DNA from: Deinococcales bacterium
GTDB lineage: Bacteria; Deinococcota; Deinococci; Deinococcales; JAAFIG01
Direction of reading: 5' to 3'
Assembly (NCBI GenBank): GCA_025359505.1
Contig: JANYHH010000062.1
Coordinates: forward strand, 1 to 44,702
DNA: 44,702 nt
The first letter of the stretch is position 1. Each line of letters opens with the position of its first letter. Below, piece after piece: positions 22,638 through 30,863 of this stretch. Made by a program: the position numbers and the translations under genes. Under the pieces are notes generated by a model. It did not search any database and was not told the origin of the DNA. It was given only the letters and a program-made list of their open reading frames with translations.

Positions 22638-23822
22638 TTGAGTAGTCAAGTAAACAATCAGCCTAAGCGCATCCTGATCGTTTCGGACGAGGGTTTCGCG
22701 GCTGGTGGGATTGGCACGTCAACCGCTAATTTAGCGGTGGCGCTTGCCAAGGCTGGTCAGGATGTGGTGCTGGTCTGGCCCGATGCCGACTGCGTGCAAT
22801 TGGCAGGCGTGCGGCAGGTCGCGGTCAATGCCAAGCGCTTTGACGTCGGTAAGCTTGGGTTTGTGATGCTGGCCCTGCCGCCCAAGCAAGCAGCGATGCC
22901 GAGCGACTGGATTCCAGAAATTGTCCACATCATGCGACCGACGTACTTGGCGCTGTGGGCGTTTCGCTTGGCGCGGAGCAATCAGGCAAAAGTCGTGCTG
23001 TCGATGCACGAAATCATCGAGCAACTTCCCAATGCGACTTGGGTCGGCAAAGTCTTACGGCGCGTTGCTGCGTGGTGGTTCCGCCGCAACTACAACGCCG
23101 CCACGCAAAGCGTCACGCCCGCTCAATTTGTCACCGAGCACGCTTTTCAGACTTTAGCCCTGACCAGAAAACCCAAGTACCTCTCGAACGCCTTAGACTT
23201 GACGGCGTGGCAGAGGCTGGCTCGAGCGGCTGGTGTCGACGCACCACTGGTTGAGCGTCATGGGCCGCTGAAAATTTGCACGGTGATTAACTTCTCGCCG
23301 TACAAAAACCCGTTGATGATCCCAGAACTCTGGGCTGAGCTGCGTCGGCGTGGGGTAAAGACTCAATTGCAACTCGTCGGCGGTGGCGTGTTGTTTGAAC
23401 AGGTCAAGCAAAAAGTCGCGTCGCTCGAGCTGACAGACTTGATTACCCTGCGCGGGCCGCTCGGCAGAAGCGATGTGGCCCAAATCATCGCCTCGAGCGA
23501 CGCGTTCTTGCTGACCAGCCATTTCGAGTTGCAACCGATGGTCTTGATTGAATCGAAAGCGCTCGGGACACCCGCGCTCGTGGCTCGAGCGCCACTGTCT
23601 GGCGCGGTTGACCTGATCGAAGACGGCGTGACTGGCGTATTGTTTGGCTTAGACGTGCGAAAAGCCGCCGATACCTTGGAACCGTACTTGCGAAACCCTG
23701 AGCGCTTGCGGGCGATGCGCCCCGCAACATACGCCGATGCAGCCCAGTACGACCTCGAGCCAGTCGCTCGGGCCGCTTTGGAGATTTACAGTCACGCGGA
23801 TTTGAACATTGGTGTTCGGTGA
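22638..23822 (+). CDS. Glycosyltransferase family 4 (GT-B)
   Basis: 394 residues from a TTG with GGGGAG 5 nt upstream. It transfers a sugar from a nucleotide sugar to an envelope acceptor. The N-terminal Rossmann half starts RILIVSDEGFAAGGIGTSTA; the C-terminal half has ICTVINFSPYKN, VQLVGGG-like LQLVGGGVLFEQV, and the donor-site region FELQPMVLIESKALGTPALV (E-x7-E type). GVTGVLFGLD closes the fold. It opens the surface-carbohydrate block that continues to 32.2 kb. The sugar is unknown. Confidence 0.9.
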   Translation: MSSQVNNQPKRILIVSDEGFAAGGIGTSTANLAVALAKAGQDVVLVWPDADCVQLAGVRQVAVNAKRFDVGKLGFVMLALPPKQAAMPSDWIPEIVHIMRPTYLALWAFRLARSNQAKVVLSMHEIIEQLPNATWVGKVLRRVAAWWFRRNYNAATQSVTPAQFVTEHAFQTLALTRKPKYLSNALDLTAWQRLARAAGVDAPLVERHGPLKICTVINFSPYKNPLMIPELWAELRRRGVKTQLQLVGGGVLFEQVKQKVASLELTDLITLRGPLGRSDVAQIIASSDAFLLTSHFELQPMVLIESKALGTPALVARAPLSGAVDLIEDGVTGVLFGLDVRKAADTLEPYLRNPERLRAMRPATYADAAQYDLEPVARAALEIYSHADLNIGVR

Positions 23823-23903
23823 AGGTCGTCTCAGCCAACAACCAGTTTCTCACCGCATGATGAATCAGTAAAGAGTCACTGTTCGGCTCGAGGAGATCAC
23901 CTT

Positions 23904-25721
23904 ATGTCAAGCACCACCATTGCCGTCACTGGAGCCACTGGATCGCTGGGAAGGGCGCTGATCGAGCGTTTACTGAACAGCGGTCATATTGTAAAAGCTT
24001 TGATCCGCTCCGAAACCCAAGCGCAAAAAATGCAATCTGTCAACTTAGAGGTCGTGATCGGCGACGTGCGCGATGATGCGGCGCTCGAGAAATTGCTCCA
24101 AGGTGCGGACGTGGTGATGCACCTCGCGGCGTGGATGGGTAAGCCGTTCGACGAGAAAATCGCTCAAGGCATCAATGTCACCGCGACCGACCGCGTGGTG
24201 CGATTGGCAGCGGCGGCGGGCGTCAAGCGCGTCGTGCTGGCCAGTAGCGTCGCTGTCTACGGCCCGGTGCTGGGCGGCGTCATCAGTGAGAGCGCCCCGA
24301 CCCAGAAAATCGGCGATCTGTACAGCGACACCAAAACCGATGCCGAGAGCGCCGCCAAAGCCGCCGCTTTAGACACCGGCATCGAGTTGACGATCCTGCG
24401 CCCCGCGATGATCTACGGGCCCGCCTCGCCGTCGTGGACGGTCGTGCCGTTCGAGGGTATTCGCGCTGGCACGCCAATGATTATCGGCACGGGCGAGGAT
24501 TTACTCAACCCCGTGTTCGTCGGCGATGTCGCCAGAGCCTTCGAGATCGCGGCGTTTCATCCAGCCGCTGCTGGTGAGGCGTTCAACATCAGCGGTGAGC
24601 CAAGTTCGTGGAACACCTTTCTGGGGCATTACGCCCGCATGAGCGGTGTGAATCTGCGCCGCCTGCCTGCTGGCATCGCGCAGGTCGGCGCGGGCATCGG
24701 CGAGCGCGTCTCTAAAGCCATCGGCAAGCGCCCGCAGGTGATGGCGCAGATGGTCGGCGTGATGACCAGCCAAGCCAGCTTTAGCGGCGCGAAGGCTTTA
24801 GAAGTGCTGGGCTTCAAACCAGAGGTCAGCTTGGAAGCGGGCATGCTGCAAACTGAACACTGGCTGCGCGAACACGGTTACATCAAACGCGCCAGCACCG
24901 CCCTCGTCACGGGTGCGGGCAGCGGGCTGGGGCAGGCGATCGCCAAGGGCTTACTGAAAGAAGGCGTCAAGGTCTGGGCGTCGGACGTCAATCTCGAGAC
25001 GATGACGGATTTACCCGAGGGTGTGGAGCGCGTGGCGCTGAACGTCACCAGTGACGCCAGCATCGCGGCAGCACTCGAGGTCATCGCTACGGCGGGCGAT
25101 CACATTGACCTGCTGATTAACGTCGCGGGCATTGCCAAGCCGGGCCCGCTCGAGGCGCAGGCGTGGGATGAAGTCAGCCTGCAATTCGAGGTCAATGCGT
25201 TCGGGCCGCTGCGCCTCGCCCGCGCCCTCGCACCGGGCATGAGGCAGCGCGGCTTCGGACGAATCGTCAATGTCTCGAGCACCAACGGTTTTAACGTCAC
25301 GCCGTTCATGGGCGCGTACAGCGCATCCAAATTCGCGCTCGAGGCGCTGTCGGACAGCCTGCGCTTGGAGTTGAAGCCGTGGGGCGTGGACGTGATCGTC
25401 ATTGAACCCGGCGCGATGAAAACCCCGTTCGCGGCGACCGCGCAAAAGGGTTTGGAAGCGACGATGGAGCAGCACCCCGACTGGAAACCGTACTTGGAGG
25501 GCTTCATCAAAAGCTCGATGTGGGGCACGGTTGGCGGCACACCACCCGAGAAAGTCGCGGGTGTCATCATCAAAGCCGCGCTTGGCAAGGGCGCTCCCGC
25601 TCGAGTGCTGGCGACGATGGACGCGATCCCGTCGAAGGTGATTTCGACATTGCCCTCAGCCATCAAGGACACGCTGTTCACGCGGTTGTCTGGGCTGAGC
25701 AAAAAACCGACCCGCAACTGA
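23904..25721 (+). CDS. Fusion of two SDR enzymes (extended + classical)
   Basis: 605 residues with two complete Rossmann enzymes. Residues 1-325 are an extended SDR (sugar epimerase/3-beta-HSD type): VTGATGSLGRALIERLL, VLASSVAVYGP, and YSDTK as YxxxK. Residues about 330-605 are a classical SDR: ALVTGAGSGLGQAIAKGLL, NVAGIAKPGP, IVNVSSTNG, YSASK as YxxxK, and IEPGAMKTPF. The join (EHGYIKRASTALVTGAG) is short and in frame. GAGGAGATC precedes the ATG. In many genomes these are separate genes. The fused pair may act sequentially on one lipid or sugar substrate, which is inference. Confidence 0.88.
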   Translation: MSSTTIAVTGATGSLGRALIERLLNSGHIVKALIRSETQAQKMQSVNLEVVIGDVRDDAALEKLLQGADVVMHLAAWMGKPFDEKIAQGINVTATDRVVRLAAAAGVKRVVLASSVAVYGPVLGGVISESAPTQKIGDLYSDTKTDAESAAKAAALDTGIELTILRPAMIYGPASPSWTVVPFEGIRAGTPMIIGTGEDLLNPVFVGDVARAFEIAAFHPAAAGEAFNISGEPSSWNTFLGHYARMSGVNLRRLPAGIAQVGAGIGERVSKAIGKRPQVMAQMVGVMTSQASFSGAKALEVLGFKPEVSLEAGMLQTEHWLREHGYIKRASTALVTGAGSGLGQAIAKGLLKEGVKVWASDVNLETMTDLPEGVERVALNVTSDASIAAALEVIATAGDHIDLLINVAGIAKPGPLEAQAWDEVSLQFEVNAFGPLRLARALAPGMRQRGFGRIVNVSSTNGFNVTPFMGAYSASKFALEALSDSLRLELKPWGVDVIVIEPGAMKTPFAATAQKGLEATMEQHPDWKPYLEGFIKSSMWGTVGGTPPEKVAGVIIKAALGKGAPARVLATMDAIPSKVISTLPSAIKDTLFTRLSGLSKKPTRN

Positions 25722-25820
25722 GAAGGCTTTGTAGAAGATCGGCAAAAGGCGAAGGGCAAAGGTAAAAAACGAGCGGCATCCAAGTGATGTTGTATTCGCC
25801 TCTCGAGATTGGTTGATGGA

Positions 25821-25899
25821 AGAGCCGATCCACCGATCTCGAGCTGAGCCGATTCACCGATCTCGAGCTGAGCCGATTCACCTACCTCGAGCTGAGCCG
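25821..25899. repeat. 24-bp tandem repeat carrying CTCGAG
   Basis: Two exact copies of GATCTCGAGCTGAGCCGATTCACC (25835-25858, 25859-25882), with partial copies on both sides, lie between the convergent SDR-fusion and flippase genes. The unit includes CTCGAG and GAGCTGAGCCG. No coding role is likely. Confidence 0.8.
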
Positions 25900-25912
25900 C
25901 TTTTGCAGACAA

Positions 25913-26920
25913 TTAGTCTCGAGCGTCTGGCTCGAGGTCGGGCTTTTGTTGCTGGGCGCGAATCAGGGCCGCGCCGCCGATGAACGGCCCGATCAGCAAG
26001 TACAGGTAGTACGAGATCACGCGCCACATAATCACGAACGGGCCAATCGCGCTCTCGGGGACGTGGGTGGCGGCAAAGGCTCTGCCGAGCGCGATCTCGT
26101 AGTAACCAGCGCCGCCCGGTGTCGGCACGAGGAACCCCACGGCGATCACGATACTCTGCGTGGCGACCAGCGCCACTTGGTCAACAGGTAAGCCGATCCC
26201 AGCCGCTAACGCGCTGGCGGTCAAAAAATGCGTTAAGTACATGAAGCCCGTGATGACGTGCAGCAGCAGTTGGGTGGACACGGGAAGCGCTCGGATCAGT
26301 GCGACGCTGTGCACGGTTTCCTCGACGAAGGCTTGAGCCGCACTTTGAAAACGCTCGAGCCATTTGAAGTTAAACAGCCACGCGGTGAAGTGCCGCAGCA
26401 AATCAGCGCGGAACATCAACACCCACGCCAGCCCGAGCGCGAACGCGGTGGTGAGTATCAGCACGGGCGTAGCGAGTCCAATGTCAATGCCGCGCAGGTG
26501 CAGCACCAAGATAGACACCGGCAACGACCACGCGAAGTACACCAAATCCAGTCCGACGCTGAAAACAGCCACGGCCGTGGCCCGTTCAGTCGTGGTGTAT
26601 TTAGACAAGTACCACGCCATGCCGAAGGTCGAACCCGTGGCTGACGGTGTGATGGCAGCGGCGAACAACGACAATAAAAACGCCCTCGTCGCCCTGAGCA
26701 CGGTCACTTCTCTATCCTGCGCGAGGATCATCAACCGCCAGCCGCTCAGCAACCACCAAGCGACCAGCGCCAATATCAGCAAAAATACGTACAGCGCAGG
26801 GATATTCAGAAACCGTGAAAAATCCGAGAGCGAAAAACCCTTGCCGGTTAAAAACAGCACGCCGATGCCCGCGCCGGACAACACGAAGCTCACCAGCAAA
26901 GCCCGTACGACGGTCTTCAT
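25913..26920 (-). CDS. Flippase-like membrane protein (lysylphosphatidylglycerol synthase TM family)
   Basis: 335 residues, about 8 membrane helices, e.g. LLVSFVLSGAGIGVLFLTG, VFLLILALVAWWLLSGW and the later PTPGGAGYYEIALGRAF motif typical of the UPF0104/AglD2/MprF-N family. Such proteins are believed to flip lipid-linked intermediates; the soluble synthase domain of MprF is absent. Its ATG overlaps the stop of the upstream glycosyltransferase by 4 nt, so the two are co-translated. It probably moves the product of that glycosyltransferase. Confidence 0.88.
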   Translation of the reverse strand: MKTVVRALLVSFVLSGAGIGVLFLTGKGFSLSDFSRFLNIPALYVFLLILALVAWWLLSGWRLMILAQDREVTVLRATRAFLLSLFAAAITPSATGSTFGMAWYLSKYTTTERATAVAVFSVGLDLVYFAWSLPVSILVLHLRGIDIGLATPVLILTTAFALGLAWVLMFRADLLRHFTAWLFNFKWLERFQSAAQAFVEETVHSVALIRALPVSTQLLLHVITGFMYLTHFLTASALAAGIGLPVDQVALVATQSIVIAVGFLVPTPGGAGYYEIALGRAFAATHVPESAIGPFVIMWRVISYYLYLLIGPFIGGAALIRAQQQKPDLEPDARD

Positions 26921-27864
26921 CTCGAGGAATCTCCTTCGGGCTGGGAACGAAAGCTCGAGCGCATGGGAGCCAGTGTACTCGGTGGCAATGCAGGCTCGAG
27001 GCGACCGCTCAGCGGGAACGGGCTGTCCAGATAGGCGCTTGGGCCGCGCTTAGCGATGACTTCGATACCCTGCCACGCGCTGCGCCGCTCAACGTTGGGA
27101 TCAATGCGCTTGCCAACGAAACCCAGCAATTGCGCCATGCGCCGCGTTGCCTCGCTCCAGAAGCGCGGGAAGTGCTTGTCGATCAGGTACAGCCCGCCGC
27201 GTTGCGCCTCGAGCTGAAAATTGGAGTGCTGCGGCGTGCTGCTGCCCTCCAAATGCACGACCCGCTCTGGCACGAGCCTGAACTGATAGCCCTGACTCGC
27301 TGCCCGCCAGCACCAATCGAACTCCTCGTTGTAAAAAAAGAAGCGCTCGTCGAATAACCCGACCCGTTCCAAGGCGCTGCGCGGGATCATCGCGCAGCAA
27401 CCGTAGATCAGGTTGACACTCGCCACATGTTTCATGGCCGTTAGGTTGGGCCAGTACATGTACCCGAAAAACGGTTGCCTCGAGCCGTCGCCGTTTAACA
27501 GCACGGGCGAAACCCCGCCGATGTTCGCGTCTGCCTCGAGTTGCGCCCGCATGCTGAGCAGCGCGAGTCGCGTGATGAACAGATCCGAGTTGATCGTCAC
27601 CAAATACCTGCTGCTCGCGCTTTCAAAACCGCGATTGGTGGCGTGCGCCCAACCGTGATTGGGGATCTCTAAAAGCTTCAGGCGCGGCAAGCGCCCGAGA
27701 AACTCGGTCGTGACTTCCCTCGAGCCGTCGGTGCTGCCGCCGTCCGCGACGATGATCTCGCACTCCGGCGCTTCGCGCAGCAGCGTCTCCAAGCACTCGC
27801 GCATGACCCTGATGCCGTTGTAAGACGGGATGACGATGCTGATGTTCTCGAGCGATTTCACCAC
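26917..27864 (-). CDS. Glycosyltransferase family 2 (rhamnosyltransferase-like)
   Basis: 315 residues from a GTG at 27864; a GTG at 27909 and one at 27861 are alternatives. A TAGACT box lies 8 nt before 27864, favouring it. Motifs are NISIVIPSYNGIRVMRECLE, IIVADGGSTDGS (donor-binding DG), and a late FFYNEEFDWCWRA (the EDxDxCxR type), which marks rhamnosyl-type GT2 enzymes. The C-terminal tail is variable. It is in operon with the flippase-like protein downstream. Confidence 0.9.
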   Translation of the reverse strand: MVKSLENISIVIPSYNGIRVMRECLETLLREAPECEIIVADGGSTDGSREVTTEFLGRLPRLKLLEIPNHGWAHATNRGFESASSRYLVTINSDLFITRLALLSMRAQLEADANIGGVSPVLLNGDGSRQPFFGYMYWPNLTAMKHVASVNLIYGCCAMIPRSALERVGLFDERFFFYNEEFDWCWRAASQGYQFRLVPERVVHLEGSSTPQHSNFQLEAQRGGLYLIDKHFPRFWSEATRRMAQLLGFVGKRIDPNVERRSAWQGIEVIAKRGPSAYLDSPFPLSGRLEPALPPSTLAPMRSSFRSQPEGDSSR

Positions 27865-27872
27865 GACATCAG

Positions 27873-27878
27873 AGTCTA
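27873..27878 (-). promoter_or_regulatory. -10 box TAGACT of the GT2 gene
   Basis: TAGACT on the minus strand, 8 nt before the GTG at 27864. It is another near-leaderless layout and supports this start over 27909. Confidence 0.4.
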
Positions 27879-27953
27879 CAGGGTTAATCTGAGTGCGGCT
27901 CGAGATCACCAGCCCTCGCGTGGCTCGAGATAACTAACTCAGCTTGCTCGAGG

Positions 27954-27959
27954 TAATCT
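27954..27959 (+). promoter_or_regulatory. -10 box TAATCT of the RmlD-like gene (leaderless type)
   Basis: TAATCT, 7 nt, then the GTG at 27967. No ribosome site. Confidence 0.55.
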
Positions 27960-27966
27960 GGTCGGC

Positions 27967-28818
27967 GTGATTGATGCCCTTGTGATCGGTGCTTCGGGAA
28001 TGGTCGGCGGACAGTTGTTGCAGCTCGGTCAGCAGCGCGGCTTTACTGTGGCTGGCACGTACTCGAGTTTCGCCGTGCCGGGTTTGCATCCGCTCGATGC
28101 CAGTGACGATGCGGCCGTGCAGCACTTGGTTTCACGCCTCGAGCCACGCACTATTTTCCTGCCTGCCGCCTTCACCAACGTCGACGCCTGCGAGCGCGAC
28201 CCAAGCTTGAGTCAGCGCGTCAACGTCACCGCGATAGAAAACGTGGCGCGTGCCTGCCAACGCGGAAACGCGAAGCTGGTCAGCTTCTCGAGCGATTACG
28301 TCTTCGATGGTCGGCACGGCCCATACAGCGAGGACGCCGTGCCGAACCCTGTGAATGTCTACGGTCAGCATAAACTTGAGGCTGAGAGGATTGCCTTGTC
28401 GGTCGGTGCGTTGGTGCTGCGTACCAACGGTGTCTACGGCGCTGAAGTGCAGGGCAAAAACTTCGTGCTGCGGCTCGTGCAGGGTTTGCGGGCTGGGCAA
28501 ACGTGGCGCATTCCCGTGGATCAGTTCGGCAACCCAACGCTGGCAGATGACTTGGCTCGAGCCGCGTGGGACGGCTTAGCCTTGAGCGGCGTGTATCACG
28601 CAGCGGGCAGCCACTTCTGTCACCGCCACGCCTTCGCCCTCGAGATCGCCCGCGTCTTTAACCTGAACCCCGCGCAGCTCGAGGCGGTGGATACGCCGTC
28701 GCTGAACCAAGCCGCCTTGCGCCCACTGTGGGGCGGATTGATGTCCCAGCGGCTCGAGGAAGCGCTGGGCTGGAGCTTCCACGGACTCGAGGGGCTGGAG
28801 ATGCTGCTTGAGATATGA
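27967..28818 (+). CDS. RmlD-like sugar-nucleotide reductase (SDR)
   Basis: 283 residues from a leaderless-type GTG. It resembles dTDP-4-dehydrorhamnose reductase, the last step of dTDP-rhamnose synthesis. Motifs are VIGASGMVGGQLLQLG (cofactor), PAAFTNVDACERDP, SSDYVFDG and YGQHKLEAE (YxxxK). This fits the rhamnosyltransferase-like gene next door, although RmlA, B and C are not in the window. It could instead be the related methionine adenosyltransferase-type or another sugar reductase. Confidence 0.88.
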   Translation: MIDALVIGASGMVGGQLLQLGQQRGFTVAGTYSSFAVPGLHPLDASDDAAVQHLVSRLEPRTIFLPAAFTNVDACERDPSLSQRVNVTAIENVARACQRGNAKLVSFSSDYVFDGRHGPYSEDAVPNPVNVYGQHKLEAERIALSVGALVLRTNGVYGAEVQGKNFVLRLVQGLRAGQTWRIPVDQFGNPTLADDLARAAWDGLALSGVYHAAGSHFCHRHAFALEIARVFNLNPAQLEAVDTPSLNQAALRPLWGGLMSQRLEEALGWSFHGLEGLEMLLEI

Positions 28819-29054
28819 GGCTCGAGATGCTGGTGACACGATTGGCTTTGAGATGTCGCTCGGCTGGTCAATGAATTGTTTGAAATGTGCAGTGGTCGGT
28901 GGACGAATGCGATTTCGGTTTCGACCGCCACTCGAGACAAGGCTGTGCAGAATGACATCAAAATATTTGGATGGGTCAAAAAACGCTTGGGGTTACAGGC
29001 GGGTCGGGTAAAGAACACGCGCAGCCGCTCGAGCACTTTTACTCGTGTTTAGCT
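28819..29054. other. Spacer between convergent RmlD-like and GT2 genes
   Basis: 236 bp with scattered CTCGAG sites. I see no gene, hairpin with T-run, or promoter in it. Confidence 0.5.
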
Positions 29055-29825
29055 TTAAACCTCGAGTGCGCTGTTGATGACGGTGCGGTGATTCTTCGGC
29101 GGGATCGCGCCGAGCTGGTGCTTCTGGCTGAGCGCACTGAGCAGTGCCACGCGGCGCGGCTCGAACGGATCGCGCGAGGTGTTGGCTGCGCCGCCATCGC
29201 CGCGCCAACTCATCAGCACGCCGGGCGGCTCGAGCGGGAGCAGCGGGTAGCAAGCAGAAACGCGCAGGAACCAATCCCAATCCCAGTAATTCTCGAGGTC
29301 GCGGTCGAACATGCCCAAGGTTTCGTGCAGCGCCCTCGGGTACGCCACCCCGGAGGTCAGCAGCGTGTTATCGGCGCGGAGGGACGCGGTGCTCGTCGGT
29401 GGGTCGAATGCGAGGCGCTGTGTTTCCACCCAAATGCCGTTGCGCTCTTCCTCCAGAGCGAGCCAACCCGCACGGTGAACCAAGCCAACCGTGCCGCTCA
29501 GTCGCGCCAGCACGCGCTCGAGGTGCTGCATGTCTGTCCAGCGGTCATCGTCGTCCAAGAGCTGAATCACCGCGCCCTGAGCTTGGCTGACCCCCGCGTT
29601 GCGTGCGTCCACTTGCCCCGTGCCGGGGTTCTGAAAGGCGCTTACCCGAGGGTCGTTCAGTTGTCTCGCTGCGTTTGCGCCGGAGCCATCACCGTCGTCC
29701 ACGACGATCATCTCCCAATCCTCAAAGGTCTGCTCTCGGACGTTCTCAATCGTGCGAAGGAGCAAGTCAGCGCGATTGCGCGTGGGCGTGATGAGGCTGA
29801 TGGCGGGTTCGTTCACGGCTCGCAC
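29055..29825 (-). CDS. Glycosyltransferase family 2
   Basis: 256 residues from GTG 29825 (a second GTG lies 9 nt downstream). GT-A fold: AISLITPTRNRADLLLRTIE, MIVVDDGDGSG, then QLLDDDDRWTDMQ carrying the DxD-type acidic cluster for the metal and nucleotide sugar, and NYWDWDWFLRVS. No membrane segment. It diverges from the next glycosyltransferase across a 63-bp gap. The acceptor is unknown. Confidence 0.9.
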   Translation of the reverse strand: MRAVNEPAISLITPTRNRADLLLRTIENVREQTFEDWEMIVVDDGDGSGANAARQLNDPRVSAFQNPGTGQVDARNAGVSQAQGAVIQLLDDDDRWTDMQHLERVLARLSGTVGLVHRAGWLALEEERNGIWVETQRLAFDPPTSTASLRADNTLLTSGVAYPRALHETLGMFDRDLENYWDWDWFLRVSACYPLLPLEPPGVLMSWRGDGGAANTSRDPFEPRRVALLSALSQKHQLGAIPPKNHRTVINSALEV

Positions 29826-29871
29826 GTTGCTAGAAATCTGTCAGGATTTCGTCAGCGTGCTGCATCCCACG

Positions 29872-29877
29872 TAGAAT
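29872..29877 (+). promoter_or_regulatory. -10 box TAGAAT of the 29889 glycosyltransferase gene
   Basis: TAGAAT 11 nt before the ATG at 29889, in the 63-bp divergent gap, without a ribosome site. Confidence 0.4.
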
Positions 29878-29888
29878 GCGCCCTCGAG

Positions 29889-30818
29889 ATGGAGCGCTCC
29901 CCCCTGACGATCATCTCAGTCAAGTTTGGCTCAGGGGAATTGCTGACCTGCAACGCGGCGCTTGTTCGCGCACTCAATCCAGACGCGAGTTACGAATGGC
30001 TCGTGGTGAACAACGATCACGACCGTGAGTTCGCCTCGAGCGGTGCGAGCGCGTTTCGGATGCTGCCCGGTGTGCCGCGACCCGAAGAGGCGAGAGATCG
30101 CGGCAGCGCCCATCACGCGGCGGCGATCACATCGGCATTGCAATTCGTCAGGGGCCGTTACGTGCTGCTGCTGGATCACGATTTCTTCGTGGTGAAACCG
30201 GGTTGGATGCGAGCCATCCTCGAGCACGTGACCGAAGAGAGCATTGCGTTCTTCGGCTCCGTCTGGCATCCGCGTTGGTCGTATCAACCGCGCGGCTTCC
30301 CATCGGTGCATTTCATGCTGATTGATCTGGAACAAATTGACCGCAGTGCCCTTGATTTCAGACCCGATATGAACGGGAATCGCCTCGATACCCTCATCAG
30401 CCAGCCAAATCTGCCGCTGCCTCAGGGCTTACGCACCCTGCTACAAACGGGTGCGTTCCGTGACACGGGTTGGCGCGTGCGGCAGCGCTTCATGGATTCT
30501 GGACTGTACACCGAATGCCTCGTGCCGCACGTGAATCTGGAGAGCGCACGGCGCGATGCGGAACCGCTGCACCGATTCGTGGCGCGGGTGCTGCCAAGGC
30601 TTCGCAACCCGATTCCTCGAGCGGATGAAATCACCAGTCAGAGTTTCTTGCGTGCCGATTCGCCGCTTGGATACGCGCTCGGTTGGGAGGAGTTCTTCTG
30701 GCAAGGCGTACCGTTCGGATTCCATCTCCGCAGCGTCGGCAGGCGCATCACAGATTCCGAGGCTGACTTGGCGGAACTGGATCGCTTGCTCGGGCGGTAC
30801 GCCGTCTCGAGGAGCTGA
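29889..30818 (+). CDS. Glycosyltransferase (GT2-like)
   Basis: 309 residues from MERSPLTI. The frame is open far upstream to 28971, but that stretch is antisense to the other glycosyltransferase and non-coding. The fold is GT-A-like: PLTIISVKFGSGELLTCNAA, YEWLVVNNDHD, and GRYVLLLDHDFFVVKPGW, where DHD is the metal/nucleotide motif. The C-terminal half (RQRFMDSGLYTECLVPHVNL, GYALGWEEFFWQGVPFGFHL) is not familiar. It probably acts on the same polysaccharide as the neighbours. Confidence 0.82.
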   Translation: MERSPLTIISVKFGSGELLTCNAALVRALNPDASYEWLVVNNDHDREFASSGASAFRMLPGVPRPEEARDRGSAHHAAAITSALQFVRGRYVLLLDHDFFVVKPGWMRAILEHVTEESIAFFGSVWHPRWSYQPRGFPSVHFMLIDLEQIDRSALDFRPDMNGNRLDTLISQPNLPLPQGLRTLLQTGAFRDTGWRVRQRFMDSGLYTECLVPHVNLESARRDAEPLHRFVARVLPRLRNPIPRADEITSQSFLRADSPLGYALGWEEFFWQGVPFGFHLRSVGRRITDSEADLAELDRLLGRYAVSRS

Positions 30819-30863
30819 CATGCGGCTGACGCATCGCCAGATTACGCAAGGTAGGACTGTGTG

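Noticed and set aside
25100..25912. Minus-strand 270-codon frame over the SDR fusion
   Set aside because: It is a high-GC shadow of the SDR domain; its N-terminus is just the translated 24-bp repeat.
25913..26920. Full MprF (lysylphosphatidylglycerol synthase)
   Set aside because: Only the membrane flippase-like part is present; the soluble aminoacyl-transfer domain is absent.
28971..29888. Long plus-strand open frame joined to the glycosyltransferase at 29889
   Set aside because: This part is antisense to a clear GT2 gene (29055-29825) and its translation has no family features; the real gene begins at 29889.
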